Below are positions 28,185 through 36,638 of a stretch of 64,000 nt of DNA, piece after piece (position 1 is the first letter of the stretch; each line of letters starts with the position of its first letter). The position numbers and the translations under genes were made by a program. The notes under the pieces are model-generated. The model did not search any database and had not been told where the DNA came from. It was given only the letters and a program-made list of their open reading frames with translations. The DNA is taken from assembly GCF_040786275.1 (NCBI RefSeq), contig NZ_JBFMVT010000002.1, forward strand, positions 2,976,001-3,040,000, read 5' to 3'. The stretch is from Buttiauxella gaviniae. Lineage in GTDB: Bacteria > Pseudomonadota > Gammaproteobacteria > Enterobacterales > Enterobacteriaceae.

Positions 28185-28297
28185 TATACCCTAAATAATT
28201 CGAGTTGTGGGTAGGCGGCATGGGAGCTTACTCCAGTAAGTGACTGGGGTAAGTGAGTGCAGCCAACACCCCCACAGCTTGAAGTATGATGGGTATA
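28185..28297 (-). repeat. ERIC element, copy 4 (short form)
   Basis: Inverted relative to copies 1-3. The ends TATACCCTAAATAATTCGAG and TTGAAGTATGATGGGTATA are intact. It is only 113 bp because about 14 bp near the core are missing. It marks the left edge of the accessory block. Confidence 0.88.
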
Positions 28298-28314
28298 AGG
28301 CTTGAAAAAGAAAC

Positions 28315-28380
28315 GCCCCCGAAAGGTGCGCTAACACCTTACGAGGGCTAACCACAAACGTTATCTGTCTAGGAGTAACG
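28315..28380 (+). ncRNA. structured 5' leader, possible C4/phage immunity-type RNA
   Basis: A two-part stem-loop is followed by a ribosome-site hairpin. GCCC...GGGC forms the outer helix and AAGGTG/CACCTT (loop CGCTAA) the inner one, at about 28315-28348. Then CGTTA (28359-28363) can pair with TAACG (28376-28380), with the Shine-Dalgarno AGGAG in the loop. From memory the GGTG-CGCTAA-CACC hairpin resembles the C4 antisense RNAs of P1-like prophages; I could not check this. It lies directly upstream of the next gene. Confidence 0.4.
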
Positions 28381-28382
28381 CT

Positions 28383-28913
28383 ATGGCTAACGCCGATAGT
28401 AACACACACGCTCGCCCTGAAATCACCCCTCAACAGCCCGCATTTGCGGACAGCCTCGCAACCCTGCTAAAAAAACCACAGGGTGCAGCCCTGGATCTGT
28501 TCCAGACCCTCGATATTTGCCAGCAGTACGCAGATGGTTTGATCGGCAACGATAACCACATTGAATGTATGGCTCTATGCGGCCGCCTGCTTGCCGGGCT
28601 GGAAATATTGAAAAGCGTGCTGAAAGCGCCACTGCCAGATCACTTGATCGAGCAGCTAACGCTGAACGATCCCGCCGTTGATGAATACCGCAGCCCGCTT
28701 TCAATCGAATCCGAAACCCTGCGCGAATATTGCGTGGCATTAACCATTACGCTGCTAAACCACCAGGATCAGCCGGAGCAAAGAGAGCATATGATCGGGA
28801 TTCTGTATGAGATGATTTTTGTGCTGTCCGAAGATTTAAAAGCACCGAGATTTGTCCGAGGTTCGGGTGGGTTGAAGATGATCGGCGGCGAGGCTTTGCC
28901 AGGGATTCATTGA
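28383..28913 (+). CDS. unknown protein, 176 residues, with structured leader
   Basis: I do not recognise the family. The start is clear: AGGAG precedes the ATG by seven bases. The N-terminal 40 residues are polar and likely disordered (ANADSNTHARPEITPQQP). The rest is predicted mostly helical, with regions ALDLFQTLDICQQYADGLIG, ECMALCGRLLAGLEILKSVL and EHMIGILYEMIFVLSEDL. No signal peptide or membrane segment is visible. The acidic, helical make-up and the phage-like leader suggest a small regulatory or phage-derived protein, but this is inference. It is the first gene of the accessory block after ybbP and stands alone on its strand. Confidence 0.75.
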   Translation: MANADSNTHARPEITPQQPAFADSLATLLKKPQGAALDLFQTLDICQQYADGLIGNDNHIECMALCGRLLAGLEILKSVLKAPLPDHLIEQLTLNDPAVDEYRSPLSIESETLREYCVALTITLLNHQDQPEQREHMIGILYEMIFVLSEDLKAPRFVRGSGGLKMIGGEALPGIH

Positions 28914-29193
28914 GTTAGAGCATAGTTTGAAAGCCCCTTTTCCTGGGTATGGGGAGGGGGCTGGGATTTGGTTTGGCTGGGGAAAGGTAGGGCAATTGTG
29001 GGCTGTTTTGAGGGAGGAGCGGACATGGTATTCATAGTAGTATCCGCATCGGTCATAGCTCAATGGTTTTGAAAACATCAAAACATTCTTACAGTGCTAT
29101 CTAGCCACGCAGGATGATTATCTCTGTACCAGTTGAGATAGAATTGAAAATCACTTTTCGGCGGATGTGCGTGACATACCGGTTCATCCTGGT
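28914..29193. other. intergenic, G-rich repeat only
   Basis: It contains one member of the G-rich palindromic family (AAGCCCCTTTTCCTGGG...GGGGAGGGGGCTGGG, about 28931-28966). I see no gene or clear promoter in the remainder. Confidence 0.6.
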
Positions 29194-29664
29194 TTAGTAG
29201 CCCACCGTGGTCACATGTAGGGGGACTTCTTTGAAATCCAGCACCGGAATATACCCGTTCCTGTCCATTTCACCTGATACCGGCTTGGGTAACGCCGTTC
29301 GGTTGGTGGCGTCCTTAAGAGCCTGGCAATAAGCAGGATCACCTCCTGCAGAAATATTGAGAAGAGTGCCATCTGGTTTAAAGCGCAGACGCATGCTGCA
29401 TACCTTCCCCTGATACTGTTCCGCTTCTGGCAATTCCGCCCGGATGGCTTTTCCCACGGAAACTCCAAATAAATAGGCTGGAACAGAAGGCGCGGGTTTT
29501 AAGGGAATGTGTCCAACCTCGCCATTTGATTTAGGGGGTTTCGTAAAATCCATGGGATCAGCTTTATACGGGGGGTACGAGCGTGAATGTGATCTATGAC
29601 ATCCTGATAATATGAACACAGATAATAAGGATACGGAAAGGAGTATAACTTTGTGATTTTTCAC
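29194..29664 (-). CDS. lipoprotein with a TolA C-terminal-like domain
   Basis: 156 residues. The N-terminus is a lipoprotein signal (ILLSVSLLSVFILSGC) with lipobox LSGC and acceptor Cys22. A Pro-rich linker follows (residues 28-62). Residues 66-150 align with domain III of TolA: QYQGKVCSMRLRFKPDGTLL against E. coli SYAGKTCTLRIKLAPDGMLL, then GGDPAYCQAL against GGDPALCQAA. The two Cys (89 and 113) match the TolA disulfide. The TolA inner-membrane anchor and long helical domain are absent. Real TolA-III binds TolB, group A colicins and the g3p of filamentous phage. A lipid-anchored copy might compete for these or modulate Tol; that is inference. Confidence 0.85.
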   Translation of the reverse strand: MKNHKVILLSVSLLSVFILSGCHRSHSRSYPPYKADPMDFTKPPKSNGEVGHIPLKPAPSVPAYLFGVSVGKAIRAELPEAEQYQGKVCSMRLRFKPDGTLLNISAGGDPAYCQALKDATNRTALPKPVSGEMDRNGYIPVLDFKEVPLHVTTVGY

Positions 29665-29670
29665 CGCTGA

Positions 29671-29814
29671 CTGACCTTTTGTGATTTCGGACGGTTCAGC
29701 ATCTGCCAGAACTTATGGAACTGCATTGACAGCGATCATGACAATCACGGCATTCAGGTCATCCGGCTGCGAAAGAAACTCAACAAAGAACCATGCCAGC
29801 CGGAAGGGAAATGA
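29671..29814 (+). pseudogene. possible 3' remnant of an unidentified gene
   Basis: A 47-codon open stretch without a start codon context reads FGRFSICQNLWNCIDSDHDN then HGIQVIRLRKKLNKEPCQPE and stops at 29812-29814. Composition is protein-like, unlike random sequence. It begins within seven bases of the lipoprotein start on the other strand, as if the 5' part had been cut off. I cannot name the parent family. Confidence 0.3.
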
Positions 29815-30131
29815 CGCGCCATCCTTCGTGTTGATTGTGTATTTGCATTCACTTGACTACCTGTTTGCAAATTACTTGATCATTACCAACTAAACCCAAG
29901 CCCTTCCAAACCACTATGACAGGCAGTTATGAGCGATCTGCGGACATTGCTAACAGCCTTCTGAGTGAATCAACGGGGAGCTGGTCACTGCCGCGATGAA
30001 GGCTGCTCAAGCAACCTTAGCTTTTCTAGGAGCACTCTGCTTATCCTCAAGTGAGCCTTCCGGACAAGATCTATGAACATGACATCCCGCCGGCGACCTT
30101 TAGCCAAGCGGGAATCTTATAGTAGGTTTAG
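29815..30131. other. intergenic, no supported gene
   Basis: No open frame here has both a ribosome site and protein-like sequence. Short broken frames are seen on both strands, consistent with decayed accessory DNA. Confidence 0.5.
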
Positions 30132-30473
30132 CTAAGCATTCTCTGTTTCTAAAATTCCGCCAAACATGCGCATATTGTTAAGTTTCTCGATGCTATAAGC
30201 CTTAGAAACCCATTGTTTATCGAACTCCTCTACACCAAACCTTTCGTGGTTTATCCCGTTAATTGCTATGACACAACCATTTGGGAGTTCAACCTGATAG
30301 TTAGGCCTAACACCAGTGCCTGACATCCCGATACGGATGAAAATATTTTTATCATTCGCTTTTACATCAGAAGGGCTTATTTTCACCTCAGCTAGCGTCC
30401 GGGCTTTTGACTTCATTTTTTCGAAGTGCTCCAACGGGATATCTCGGAAATTACCGTCCCATGACTTATCCAT
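30132..30473 (-). CDS. unknown protein, 113 residues
   Basis: Not recognised. The start at 30473 (MDKSWDGNF) is chosen for the GGAGG just upstream; the longer frame would need a TTG start. The sequence is soluble and mixed alpha/beta, with no signal peptide. The central strand-rich part is KNIFIRIGMSGTGVRPNYQV followed by ELPNGCVIAINGINHERFG. It is AT-rich compared with the housekeeping genes, which suggests transfer. It lies 52 bp downstream of the 178-residue gene on the same strand, so the two are probably one transcript and may act together. Confidence 0.65.
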   Translation of the reverse strand: MDKSWDGNFRDIPLEHFEKMKSKARTLAEVKISPSDVKANDKNIFIRIGMSGTGVRPNYQVELPNGCVIAINGINHERFGVEEFDKQWVSKAYSIEKLNNMRMFGGILETENA

Positions 30474-30525
30474 ATAGCCTCCAATCAATTTAAAAGATGT
30501 TCCCAAGCCAAAAGGAAAGTTGTGA

Positions 30526-31062
30526 TTACGCCCGAATAATTATCTCTATACTTTCTTCAGAAACCTCATACTTTTTAGATAAAAGTATCTTAGCTTGCTG
30601 AATGGAGATTCCATCTGGATAAGATTCTTCTTTCTGTTCTATTTTTGGACTCTTGACATCAACATCAGGCATTTCATTGAAATTTAAATCATTTTCATCA
30701 ATACCTAAATCAGTTAATGATGAATAAGCAACAGGGTTTCTTGCTCCATCCCACATGTTTGGGTATGCAACCTTTGCATACTCACTAACTTTAATCAGCC
30801 ACCTGGTAGGACGCGAACCATCCCATTCGGGGGAAACGACCACATCGGAGATTTTGCCGATAAAAAATGCGTTTTTATGAGAGGCAGAAACACTTCCCCA
30901 GTCATCATTATGATTATCTGCAGGATCTCTGTTCTGTACACAGACTACATACTTGCAGCGAGAGGCGCGCTTCTCGCTTAGAACCCATGAGCCAGAACCT
31001 CCATCACTTAACAAACGGTCAAAACCACGTGCGGTAAAAACCACTACAGCCGAATCGTTCAT
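30526..31062 (-). CDS. unknown protein, 178 residues, possible PUA/EVE-like fold
   Basis: The start MNDSAVVVF at 31062 is preferred because AAGGAG lies six bases before it; the open frame upstream has no site and is hydrophobic AT-rich noise. Residues 1-95 contain GSGSWVLSEKRASRCKYVVC followed by AFFIGKISDVVVSPEWDG. This resembles EVE/ASCH-type small-ligand domains, as a guess from pattern. Then come RWLIKVSEYAKVAYPNMWDG and ARNPVAYSSLTDLGIDENDL, which I believe recur in a widespread uncharacterised family. The C-terminal ISIQQAKILLSKKYEVSEES-IEIIIRA looks like a separate small domain. It is AT-rich and probably acquired. Confidence 0.7.
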   Translation of the reverse strand: MNDSAVVVFTARGFDRLLSDGGSGSWVLSEKRASRCKYVVCVQNRDPADNHNDDWGSVSASHKNAFFIGKISDVVVSPEWDGSRPTRWLIKVSEYAKVAYPNMWDGARNPVAYSSLTDLGIDENDLNFNEMPDVDVKSPKIEQKEESYPDGISIQQAKILLSKKYEVSEESIEIIIRA

Positions 31063-31207
31063 GTGCATCTCCTTTGAAAGTATGAAGCACACTATATAGA
31101 CATAAAATACAAAGTCAATATAAGTATTAAAAAGTATGTGAAAGTATTTTAAAGAGTGGAACTGCAACTCTCTTAGCGAAATTGAATACTGTTATCATTT
31201 AACATAA

Positions 31208-31286
31208 GGGTTCTTGCCCGCCCCTCCCCTGAGATCCCCTCAGCACGATTTTAAGGTGGGCGGGCTCATGCTCTGGCAAGAATCCC
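31208..31286. repeat. long imperfect inverted repeat
   Basis: GGGTTCTTGCC (31208 on) pairs with GGCAAGAATCCC (31275-31286), and internal CCCGCC with GGCGGG. It separates the two AT-rich genes from nuc. The remaining sequence to 31480 shows no supported gene; a short frame from 31337 runs antisense into nuc. Confidence 0.6.
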
Positions 31287-31480
31287 AAAAACGTCCTTTA
31301 TATTTCCGATGCGTCTGCATGGCTATGCAGTGAGATTTGTTCTCAAAGAAGCAGACCATGCAGATGTTGGATACGTCCGCTTCTGGCACAAAGCAGCCTG
31401 TATTAATGCGCTATAGCAATTCAATAAACGCGCAGGAAGCAAAGATTAAAGAAGCACTTATCCCATCCCATCTCTCTATT

Positions 31481-32017
31481 TTAAGCAAGGTCGCCTTTTT
31501 GATAGGGCACACCGTACTCCCAGCGGGTTTCGAAGTGTTCCTGATAAAGTTTGATTACGCGCGGTACATGCCTGAGAACCAGAATATTTTCGCTATTGGC
31601 TCTCTCTGCGGTTGGGGTGTAGTTGAATGAACCTGTTTCGAGGATGCGGCCATCAACAATCATCACCTTGTCATGCTGAATGTGGTAATGGCTATCCACA
31701 CGAATGGCTACGCCGTGGCTTGTTGCATCCGTGACAGCGGCAAGTGAAAGTTTGTTGGCCTTGTTTGCCCGATGATCGATAACGACCGAAACTTTCACGC
31801 CACGCTCAGCCGCTTTATCAAGCGCTGCGGCAATGTCCGGGGCTTTAAACTCATAGGCCATCATTTCAATTGATTTATGAGCGCCATTAATCAGGTGTAA
31901 CACCATGGTTTGGGCTGAATGACCGTCTTTGCCGGATGAGAATCCAACTTCTACAGAAGGGGCGGCAGAAGCCGCGCCAGACAGGCAAATCAGCAACCCA
32001 CATAACAATTTACGCAT
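31481..32017 (-). CDS. nuc: periplasmic endonuclease of the phospholipase D family (Nuc type)
   Basis: 178 residues, with a signal peptide ending GAASA (about residue 18). It has one HKD motif, His115-x-Lys117-x4-Asp122 in HIQHDKVMIVDG, followed by ETGSFNYT. A single motif per chain is typical of Nuc, which works as a dimer. The start MRKLLCGLLICLSGAASAAPSVEVGFS closely follows Nuc of plasmid pKM101. Such nucleases sit in plasmid transfer regions and degrade single- and double-stranded DNA without sequence preference. Finding one beside selU suggests the block includes plasmid-derived DNA. It ends about 90 bp from the selU stop codon. Confidence 0.92.
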   Translation of the reverse strand: MRKLLCGLLICLSGAASAAPSVEVGFSSGKDGHSAQTMVLHLINGAHKSIEMMAYEFKAPDIAAALDKAAERGVKVSVVIDHRANKANKLSLAAVTDATSHGVAIRVDSHYHIQHDKVMIVDGRILETGSFNYTPTAERANSENILVLRHVPRVIKLYQEHFETRWEYGVPYQKGDLA

Positions 32018-32108
32018 GAGAAAATCTCTGGGAAAGCCACATGAAGAGAAAAATGACAGCCAGGATACTCTCGCGCAGAAGCGTTAATATTGTCTGAAAT
32101 CAAGCAGG

Positions 32109-33224
32109 CTATTTTGCCTGGTTAAATTTGGTATTGCTTCGCAGCCAAGCTTCCACCTGCTGGTAATCGCCGCGAAACACAATGTTGTCTGCTTTTTTGC
32201 TTAACTGATAGCGGTACATCGGGTCGTAATACTCTTCGAGCAGCGGCGCGAGCCAGGCGAGGTGCCCGTCAACGGAACCGGTTTTACGCTGCAATGCCAG
32301 CGCTTCATCCAGACGCGCGGTGAACTGCGCAAAACGTTCCATTCCCAGACGGCGGCGAATGGCGAACAGGCCGTGATGGAGATATTCACCGTAGTTTTGC
32401 CACGCCGTTTCTTCATCGTGCACCGATAAAAATGCGGCGCTCATCTGCTCAAAATATTCAGTTTTAAGGCGCTCTAAACGCTGGTCGAACGGATCGTCAA
32501 TTACCACAATCGGTGAGCGTAACATCTGTTCCCGGAAGCATTCCGGAATATGGCGCGAGCCAATCATCCTGCCTTCATCTTCAATAACCCAGGTCACTTC
32601 TTCGCCTTCACTTTTCTTTAAAAGCGTTACGGCCAGGTTATTTTCAAAGTTAGTTTGCGAGGGCTGTTCCACAATGGTGCGGCCAAATGATGAACCGCGA
32701 TGGTGCGCCAGCCCTTCAAGGTCAACACCGGTTGGCAGCGAGCGAATCAAAATGGTTTTGCCCCCGCCGGTGTTGCCGCTGACGAGGATCATCGGCCAGC
32801 GCGAGCGGGATTCAATCACGTCCATCGCGTAGTGGCGCAGCGCTTTATAGCCGCCTTCGACCAGCGGGTAGTCAACGCCTGCTTCGCGCAGCCATTCCTG
32901 AACGAGGTGCGAACGCATGCCGCCCCGAGCACAACAAAGGTATCCGTGAGGATTCTGGCGACATTGTTCAAGCCACTTCTGCAAACGGGCTTCGCGGATT
33001 TCGCCATTGACCAGGCTATGGCCCAATGCCACCGCCGCCTGTTGCCCACGCTGTTTGTAGCAAGTCCCCACGGCGGCACGCTCGTCATCAGACATCAGCG
33101 GTAAATTCAGCGCGGCAGGCATCGCCCCCTGGCTAAATTCAACCGGAGCACGCACGTCGATAAGCGGGATATCGGCGCGCAGCAGATGTTCATAATTTTG
33201 AGTATCAGGGCGAGCGTTTTGCAT
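32109..33224 (-). CDS. selU: tRNA 2-selenouridine/geranyl-2-thiouridine synthase
   Basis: Replaces sulfur by selenium in the wobble 2-thiouridine of some tRNAs, through a geranylated intermediate (also named MnmH/YbbB). 371 residues. The N-terminal rhodanese domain (1-130) has the active-site region [12 protein letters not shown], with Cys97-Cys98. A P-loop domain follows with SGNTGGGKT at 149-157. [21 protein letters not shown] near the C-terminus is almost identical to E. coli. In E. coli this gene also borders a variable region next to ybbP (rhsD), so the junction is a known insertion spot. Confidence 0.95.
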   Translation of the reverse strand: MQNARPDTQNYEHLLRADIPLIDVRAPVEFSQGAMPAALNLPLMSDDERAAVGTCYKQRGQQAAVALGHSLVNGEIREARLQKWLEQCRQNPHGYLCCARGGMRSHLVQEWLREAGVDYPLVEGGYKALRHYAMDVIESRSRWPMILVSGNTGGGKTILIRSLPTGVDLEGLAHHRGSSFGRTIVEQPSQTNFENNLAVTLLKKSEGEEVTWVIEDEGRMIGSRHIPECFREQMLRSPIVVIDDPFDQRLERLKTEYFEQMSAAFLSVHDEETAWQNYGEYLHHGLFAIRRRLGMERFAQFTARLDEALALQRKTGSVDGHLAWLAPLLEEYYDPMYRYQLSKKADNIVFRGDYQQVEAWLRSNTKFNQAK

Positions 33225-33339
33225 AGATAAACCTTAGAGCGAGTGAGGCCGAAACGCTGTGGATTGTGCGCCTTGCAACGAAGAAAAGAAAGTTATGCGG
33301 GGAATGAGTTGTCGGGCGGGCCTGCGTAAACGCCCGTTC

Positions 33340-33372
33340 GTAGGGCGGGTAAGCGTCGCGCCACCCGCCGCA
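33340..33372. repeat. REP unit between purK and selU
   Basis: GTAGGGCGGGTAAGCGTCGCG...CCACCCGCCG, directly downstream of purK. Confidence 0.75.
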
Positions 33373-33378
33373 AACGGG

Positions 33379-34449
33379 CTACTTCTGAAGTTTACTCTGT
33401 GCCCAGGCGATGCCGCTGGCGTAATCCGCTGGCAACAACGGCACGATGGCCTCAAGCGTGGCGCACAGTCTGCCAGTATCGCTGTCGTTCAGGTTGAGAT
33501 GGCCCACTTTACGCCCGGCACGTACTTCTTTGTCGTACCAGTGTAAATGCACTAACGGCAGTTTGAGCCAGTCGTAATTCAGATCGGTACCGATCAGGTT
33601 GATCATCACCGAAGCGGAATTAACCACAGGCTGCGGCAACGGCAGATCGACAATCGCCCGCAGATGCAATTCAAATTGGCTGATGGATGCCCCGTTTTGC
33701 GTCCAGTGCCCGCTGTTGTGCACGCGTGGCGCGAGTTCGTTAATCAGCAAACCGTCTGGTGTGATAAAGCACTCCATCGCCATCACACCGACATAATTTA
33801 ACTCATGCATGATGGCTGAAAGCATCGCTTCAGCTTGCTGCTGTTGCTCAATGTCTGCGTGGGGGAAAACCACGCTGGTGCGTAGAATGCCGTCCTGATG
33901 CAGGTTATGCGTGAGCGGGTAAAACACCGTTGTGCCGTCGTGAGCGCGGGCGCCGACAAGAGAAACTTCCCCAGAGAAATTAATGCCTTGCTCAACGATA
34001 CATTCGCCGTAGCACTCATCTGGCAACTGGTGGGTATCTGCGCTGCGTAAACGCCACTGCCCGCGGCCGTCATAGCCGCCGACGCGGCGTTTAACAATCG
34101 CCAGTTCGCCCAGATTCTGGAACACATCAGCCCATTCGTCGCGGCTTGAAAGCAACTGCCACGGCGCGGTCGCCAGGTCGAGTTTATCGAACAGTTGTTT
34201 TTGCGTCAGACGGTCAGCGATGATCGGGAATACATCACGGTTTACAAAGGCATTATGACGAGCCAGTTCGCGGGTGAGGGCGGTTTCAGGCCAGCGCTCA
34301 ATTTCAGCGGTGATAACGCTTTGTGCGAAGGGGACCGCTTCGGGCTCGGCATCAAGGCCAACCGGATAAACGGCGATGCCCAGCGGTTCACCTGCCTGGC
34401 GCAGCATTCTGCCTAGCTGGCCATTACCCAGCACGCAAACACGTTTCAT
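33379..34449 (-). CDS. purK: N5-carboxyaminoimidazole ribonucleotide synthase
   Basis: Joins AIR, bicarbonate and ATP to give N5-CAIR in purine synthesis. 356 residues (E. coli 355). It has an ATP-grasp fold. It opens with the nucleotide-like [20 protein letters not shown], then [18 protein letters not shown] (ATP site), then the catalytic segment [20 protein letters not shown] with the metal-binding Glu and Asn. It overlaps purE by four bases (ATGA), which couples their translation. Both are driven from the PurR-controlled promoter. Confidence 0.97.
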   Translation of the reverse strand: MKRVCVLGNGQLGRMLRQAGEPLGIAVYPVGLDAEPEAVPFAQSVITAEIERWPETALTRELARHNAFVNRDVFPIIADRLTQKQLFDKLDLATAPWQLLSSRDEWADVFQNLGELAIVKRRVGGYDGRGQWRLRSADTHQLPDECYGECIVEQGINFSGEVSLVGARAHDGTTVFYPLTHNLHQDGILRTSVVFPHADIEQQQQAEAMLSAIMHELNYVGVMAMECFITPDGLLINELAPRVHNSGHWTQNGASISQFELHLRAIVDLPLPQPVVNSASVMINLIGTDLNYDWLKLPLVHLHWYDKEVRAGRKVGHLNLNDSDTGRLCATLEAIVPLLPADYASGIAWAQSKLQK

Positions 34450-34955
34450 GCGTCACCCCGTGGGTCCGGGTTGTCCAGCACTTCATCAGTCTGGCTTTGA
34501 CGCCAGTTTTCCAGGCGGTGGTTGAGTTCTTTATCATGCAACGCCAGAATTTGTGCGGCGAGCAAAGCGGCATTCGCCGCGCCCGCTTTGCCGATGGCGA
34601 GCGTGCCGACCGGAATACCACGCGGCATTTGAACGATAGAGTAGAGACTGTCCACACCGCTTAATGCGGCGCTCTGAACGGGCACGCCCAAAACGGGAAC
34701 CAGTGTTTTCGCCGCGATCATACCCGGTAAATGTGCCGCGCCGCCTGCGCCCGCAATAATCACCTGATAACCGTTGTCCGCCGCCTGCTCGGCAAAGCTG
34801 AAAAGTTTATCGGGAGTGCGGTGTGCGGAAACCACTTCAACGTGGTGAGGAACATCAAGGGTGGTGAGGATTTCTGCGGCAAACTGCATGGTAGCCCAGT
34901 CACTTTTGGAACCCATGACAATGGCGATACGCGCTGGGGTTTGGTTGGAGGACAT
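34446..34955 (-). CDS. purE: N5-CAIR mutase
   Basis: Converts N5-CAIR to CAIR. 169 residues from the ATG at 34955, as in E. coli; an in-frame TTG three codons earlier sits too close to AGGAG. Class I PurE signatures are [22 protein letters not shown] and the nucleotide-phosphate loop [12 protein letters not shown]. The highly conserved [20 protein letters not shown] stretch is intact. It is the first gene of the purEK operon, with a PurR box about 90 bp upstream. Confidence 0.97.
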   Translation of the reverse strand: MSSNQTPARIAIVMGSKSDWATMQFAAEILTTLDVPHHVEVVSAHRTPDKLFSFAEQAADNGYQVIIAGAGGAAHLPGMIAAKTLVPVLGVPVQSAALSGVDSLYSIVQMPRGIPVGTLAIGKAGAANAALLAAQILALHDKELNHRLENWRQSQTDEVLDNPDPRGDA

Positions 34956-35022
34956 GCGTCTCAAAACTCCTGTGGGTATGCAAACATCACCGAACGTCGC
35001 TCGGTCGGTCAGAAGGGCTCAG

Positions 35023-35060
35023 AGAATAGCATGAACATAGAGCAAGGAAAACGGTTGCGT
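35023..35060 (-). promoter_or_regulatory. purEK promoter with PurR box
   Basis: On the minus strand ACGCAACCGTTTTCCT (35060-35045) matches the PurR consensus ACGCAAACGTTTTCNT at 15 of 16 positions. It overlaps a -35 TTTTCC, which is 17 bp from the -10 TATTCT (35028-35023). The arrangement matches the known E. coli purEK control region. Confidence 0.9.
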
Positions 35061-35099
35061 GGTTAATCTGGTAGCGAAAACAGCCATTTTTATACGCTA

Positions 35100-35225
35100 T
35101 TAACTCTAAATAATTTGAGTTGCAGGTAGGCGGCAAGGGAGCAAATTCCCAGGAGCTTACTTGAGTAAGTGACTGGGGTTTGTGAGTGCAGCCAACACCC
35201 CTGCGGCTCGAAGTATGACGAGTTA
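35100..35225 (-). repeat. ERIC element, copy 5
   Basis: TTAACTCTAAATAATTTGAG...TATGACGAGTTAA. The right end overlaps the lpxH stop codon (35223-35225), so the element ends inside the gene. Confidence 0.9.
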
Positions 35226-35945
35226 AAACTCAAAAGGAATAAGTTCGACGTCTTCGGCGGTCACTTTAATCATCGACCCCTGCGTATGCCATGCGCCAAG
35301 CACGCAGCGAAACGCGGGTTTGCCGTTAGCGGAAAGGGAGTGAATTTCTGGGCGATGGGTATGACCGTGGATCATCCACTGCACCTGGTGGCGTTCCAGC
35401 GCGTCAACAACGGCGTGGGAGTTCACATCCATAATCGCCATCGATTTACTGCTGTTTGAGGCTTTGCTATTGGCGCGCATTTTGGCGGCCACGCGTTTGC
35501 GGATAAACAGCGGCAGGGCGAGGAATAAACATTGCAGCCAGGGCTGGTGGACTTTCTGGCGGAAGGCCTGATACCCGTGGTCATCGGTACAAAGCGTGTC
35601 GCCATGCAGTGCCAGGATTTTGCGCCCGTAAAGATCGAGTACGTGTTCTTCCGGCAGTAACGTCATCCCGCTTAAACGCGCAAAACGTTTTCCGAGCAGG
35701 AAATCGCGGTTGCCGTGAATAAAGAAGCAGGGCACATCGGAATCCACCAGGTCTTTGATAGCTAAAGCGATTTGTCGGTGCAGCGGCTCGGGGTCGTCGT
35801 CACCAATCCAGGCTTCAAACAGATCGCCAAGAATATAGAGTGCATCGGCCTCGCGCGCGGTGCCCGCCAGAAAACGCAGAAAACCGGCGGTAATCGCCGG
35901 TTCTTCTGAACACAGATGCAAATCTGCGATAAAAAGCGTCGCCAT
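35223..35945 (-). CDS. lpxH: UDP-2,3-diacylglucosamine hydrolase
   Basis: Forms lipid X in lipid A synthesis, at the inner face of the inner membrane. 240 residues, as in E. coli. It is a calcineurin-like metallophosphoesterase: motifs [40 protein letters not shown] and [14 protein letters not shown] supply the two-metal site. A basic, hydrophobic cap region ([18 protein letters not shown]) contacts the acyl chains. It starts nine bases after the ppiB stop codon and is probably in its operon. Its stop codon lies within an ERIC element. Confidence 0.96.
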   Translation of the reverse strand: MATLFIADLHLCSEEPAITAGFLRFLAGTAREADALYILGDLFEAWIGDDDPEPLHRQIALAIKDLVDSDVPCFFIHGNRDFLLGKRFARLSGMTLLPEEHVLDLYGRKILALHGDTLCTDDHGYQAFRQKVHQPWLQCLFLALPLFIRKRVAAKMRANSKASNSSKSMAIMDVNSHAVVDALERHQVQWMIHGHTHRPEIHSLSANGKPAFRCVLGAWHTQGSMIKVTAEDVELIPFEF

Positions 35946-35954
35946 GGGGGCGAA

Positions 35955-36449
35955 TTATTCGCTTACGGTTACGCTTGTGATAACCACGTCTTCTTTAGGA
36001 ACGTCCTGGTGCATACCGCTGCGGCCAGTAGACACGCCTTTGATTTTCTCAACGACGTCCATGCCTTCTACCACTTCTGCAAATACGCAGTAACCCCAAC
36101 CTTGCATGCTTTCGCTGCTGAAGTTCAGGAAATCGTTGTCAGCTACGTTAATGAAGAACTGAGCTGTTGCAGAGTGTGGTGCCTGAGTACGCGCCATTGC
36201 CAGCGTACCACGGGTGTTTTTCAGACCGTTGTTCGCTTCGTTTTGAATGGTGTCTTTGGTCTCTTTCTGCTTCATACCCGGTTCAAAACCGCCGCCCTGG
36301 ATCATAAAGCCGTTGATCACACGGTGGAAAATGGTGTTGTCGTAGAAACCTTCGCGGCAGTAGTCGAGGAAGTTTTTAACAGTTGCCGGCGCTTTATCAT
36401 CAAAAGTTTTGATTACGATATCGCCGTGATTAGTATGAAAAGTAACCAT
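35955..36449 (-). CDS. ppiB: cytoplasmic peptidyl-prolyl isomerase B
   Basis: Cyclophilin, 164 residues from [10 protein letters not shown], as in E. coli; the open frame extends 18 codons upstream without a ribosome site. Active-site residues are within [15 protein letters not shown] (Arg, Phe, Met, Gln), then [19 protein letters not shown] and [15 protein letters not shown]. No signal peptide, unlike PpiA. It is divergent from cysS, with 189 bp between the starts, and lies just ahead of lpxH. Confidence 0.97.
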   Translation of the reverse strand: MVTFHTNHGDIVIKTFDDKAPATVKNFLDYCREGFYDNTIFHRVINGFMIQGGGFEPGMKQKETKDTIQNEANNGLKNTRGTLAMARTQAPHSATAQFFINVADNDFLNFSSESMQGWGYCVFAEVVEGMDVVEKIKGVSTGRSGMHQDVPKEDVVITSVTVSE

Positions 36450-36638
36450 GCTGTGCATCCTATATTGAGTCAGACAGTGTTCCGGCAGACGGTGCCGCGA
36501 CACAAGGTGGTTGTTATAGCATAACTGCGTCCGTTACGTCAGTAAGCGATAACCTCGCAAAGCACACTGCCTCTGGGTAAAATTATGGTTTAATATAGCC
36601 AATTGCACCGTTTCGACACACTTACATGGAATCCCCTG

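Noticed and set aside
29681-29893. 70-codon frame on the plus strand
   Set aside because: No ribosome site and low-quality sequence; the neighbouring frame 29671-29814 looks more like a gene remnant.
29900-30120. Possible tRNA fragment as an attachment site
   Set aside because: No cloverleaf or TTCGA-type T-arm could be drawn.
31337-31630. 97-codon frame on the plus strand entering nuc
   Set aside because: Second half is antisense to nuc; no ribosome site was seen at its start.
28185-32105. Whole prophage or integrative island
   Set aside because: No integrase, structural genes, tRNA target or flanking direct repeats are visible; only single phage- or plasmid-like genes.
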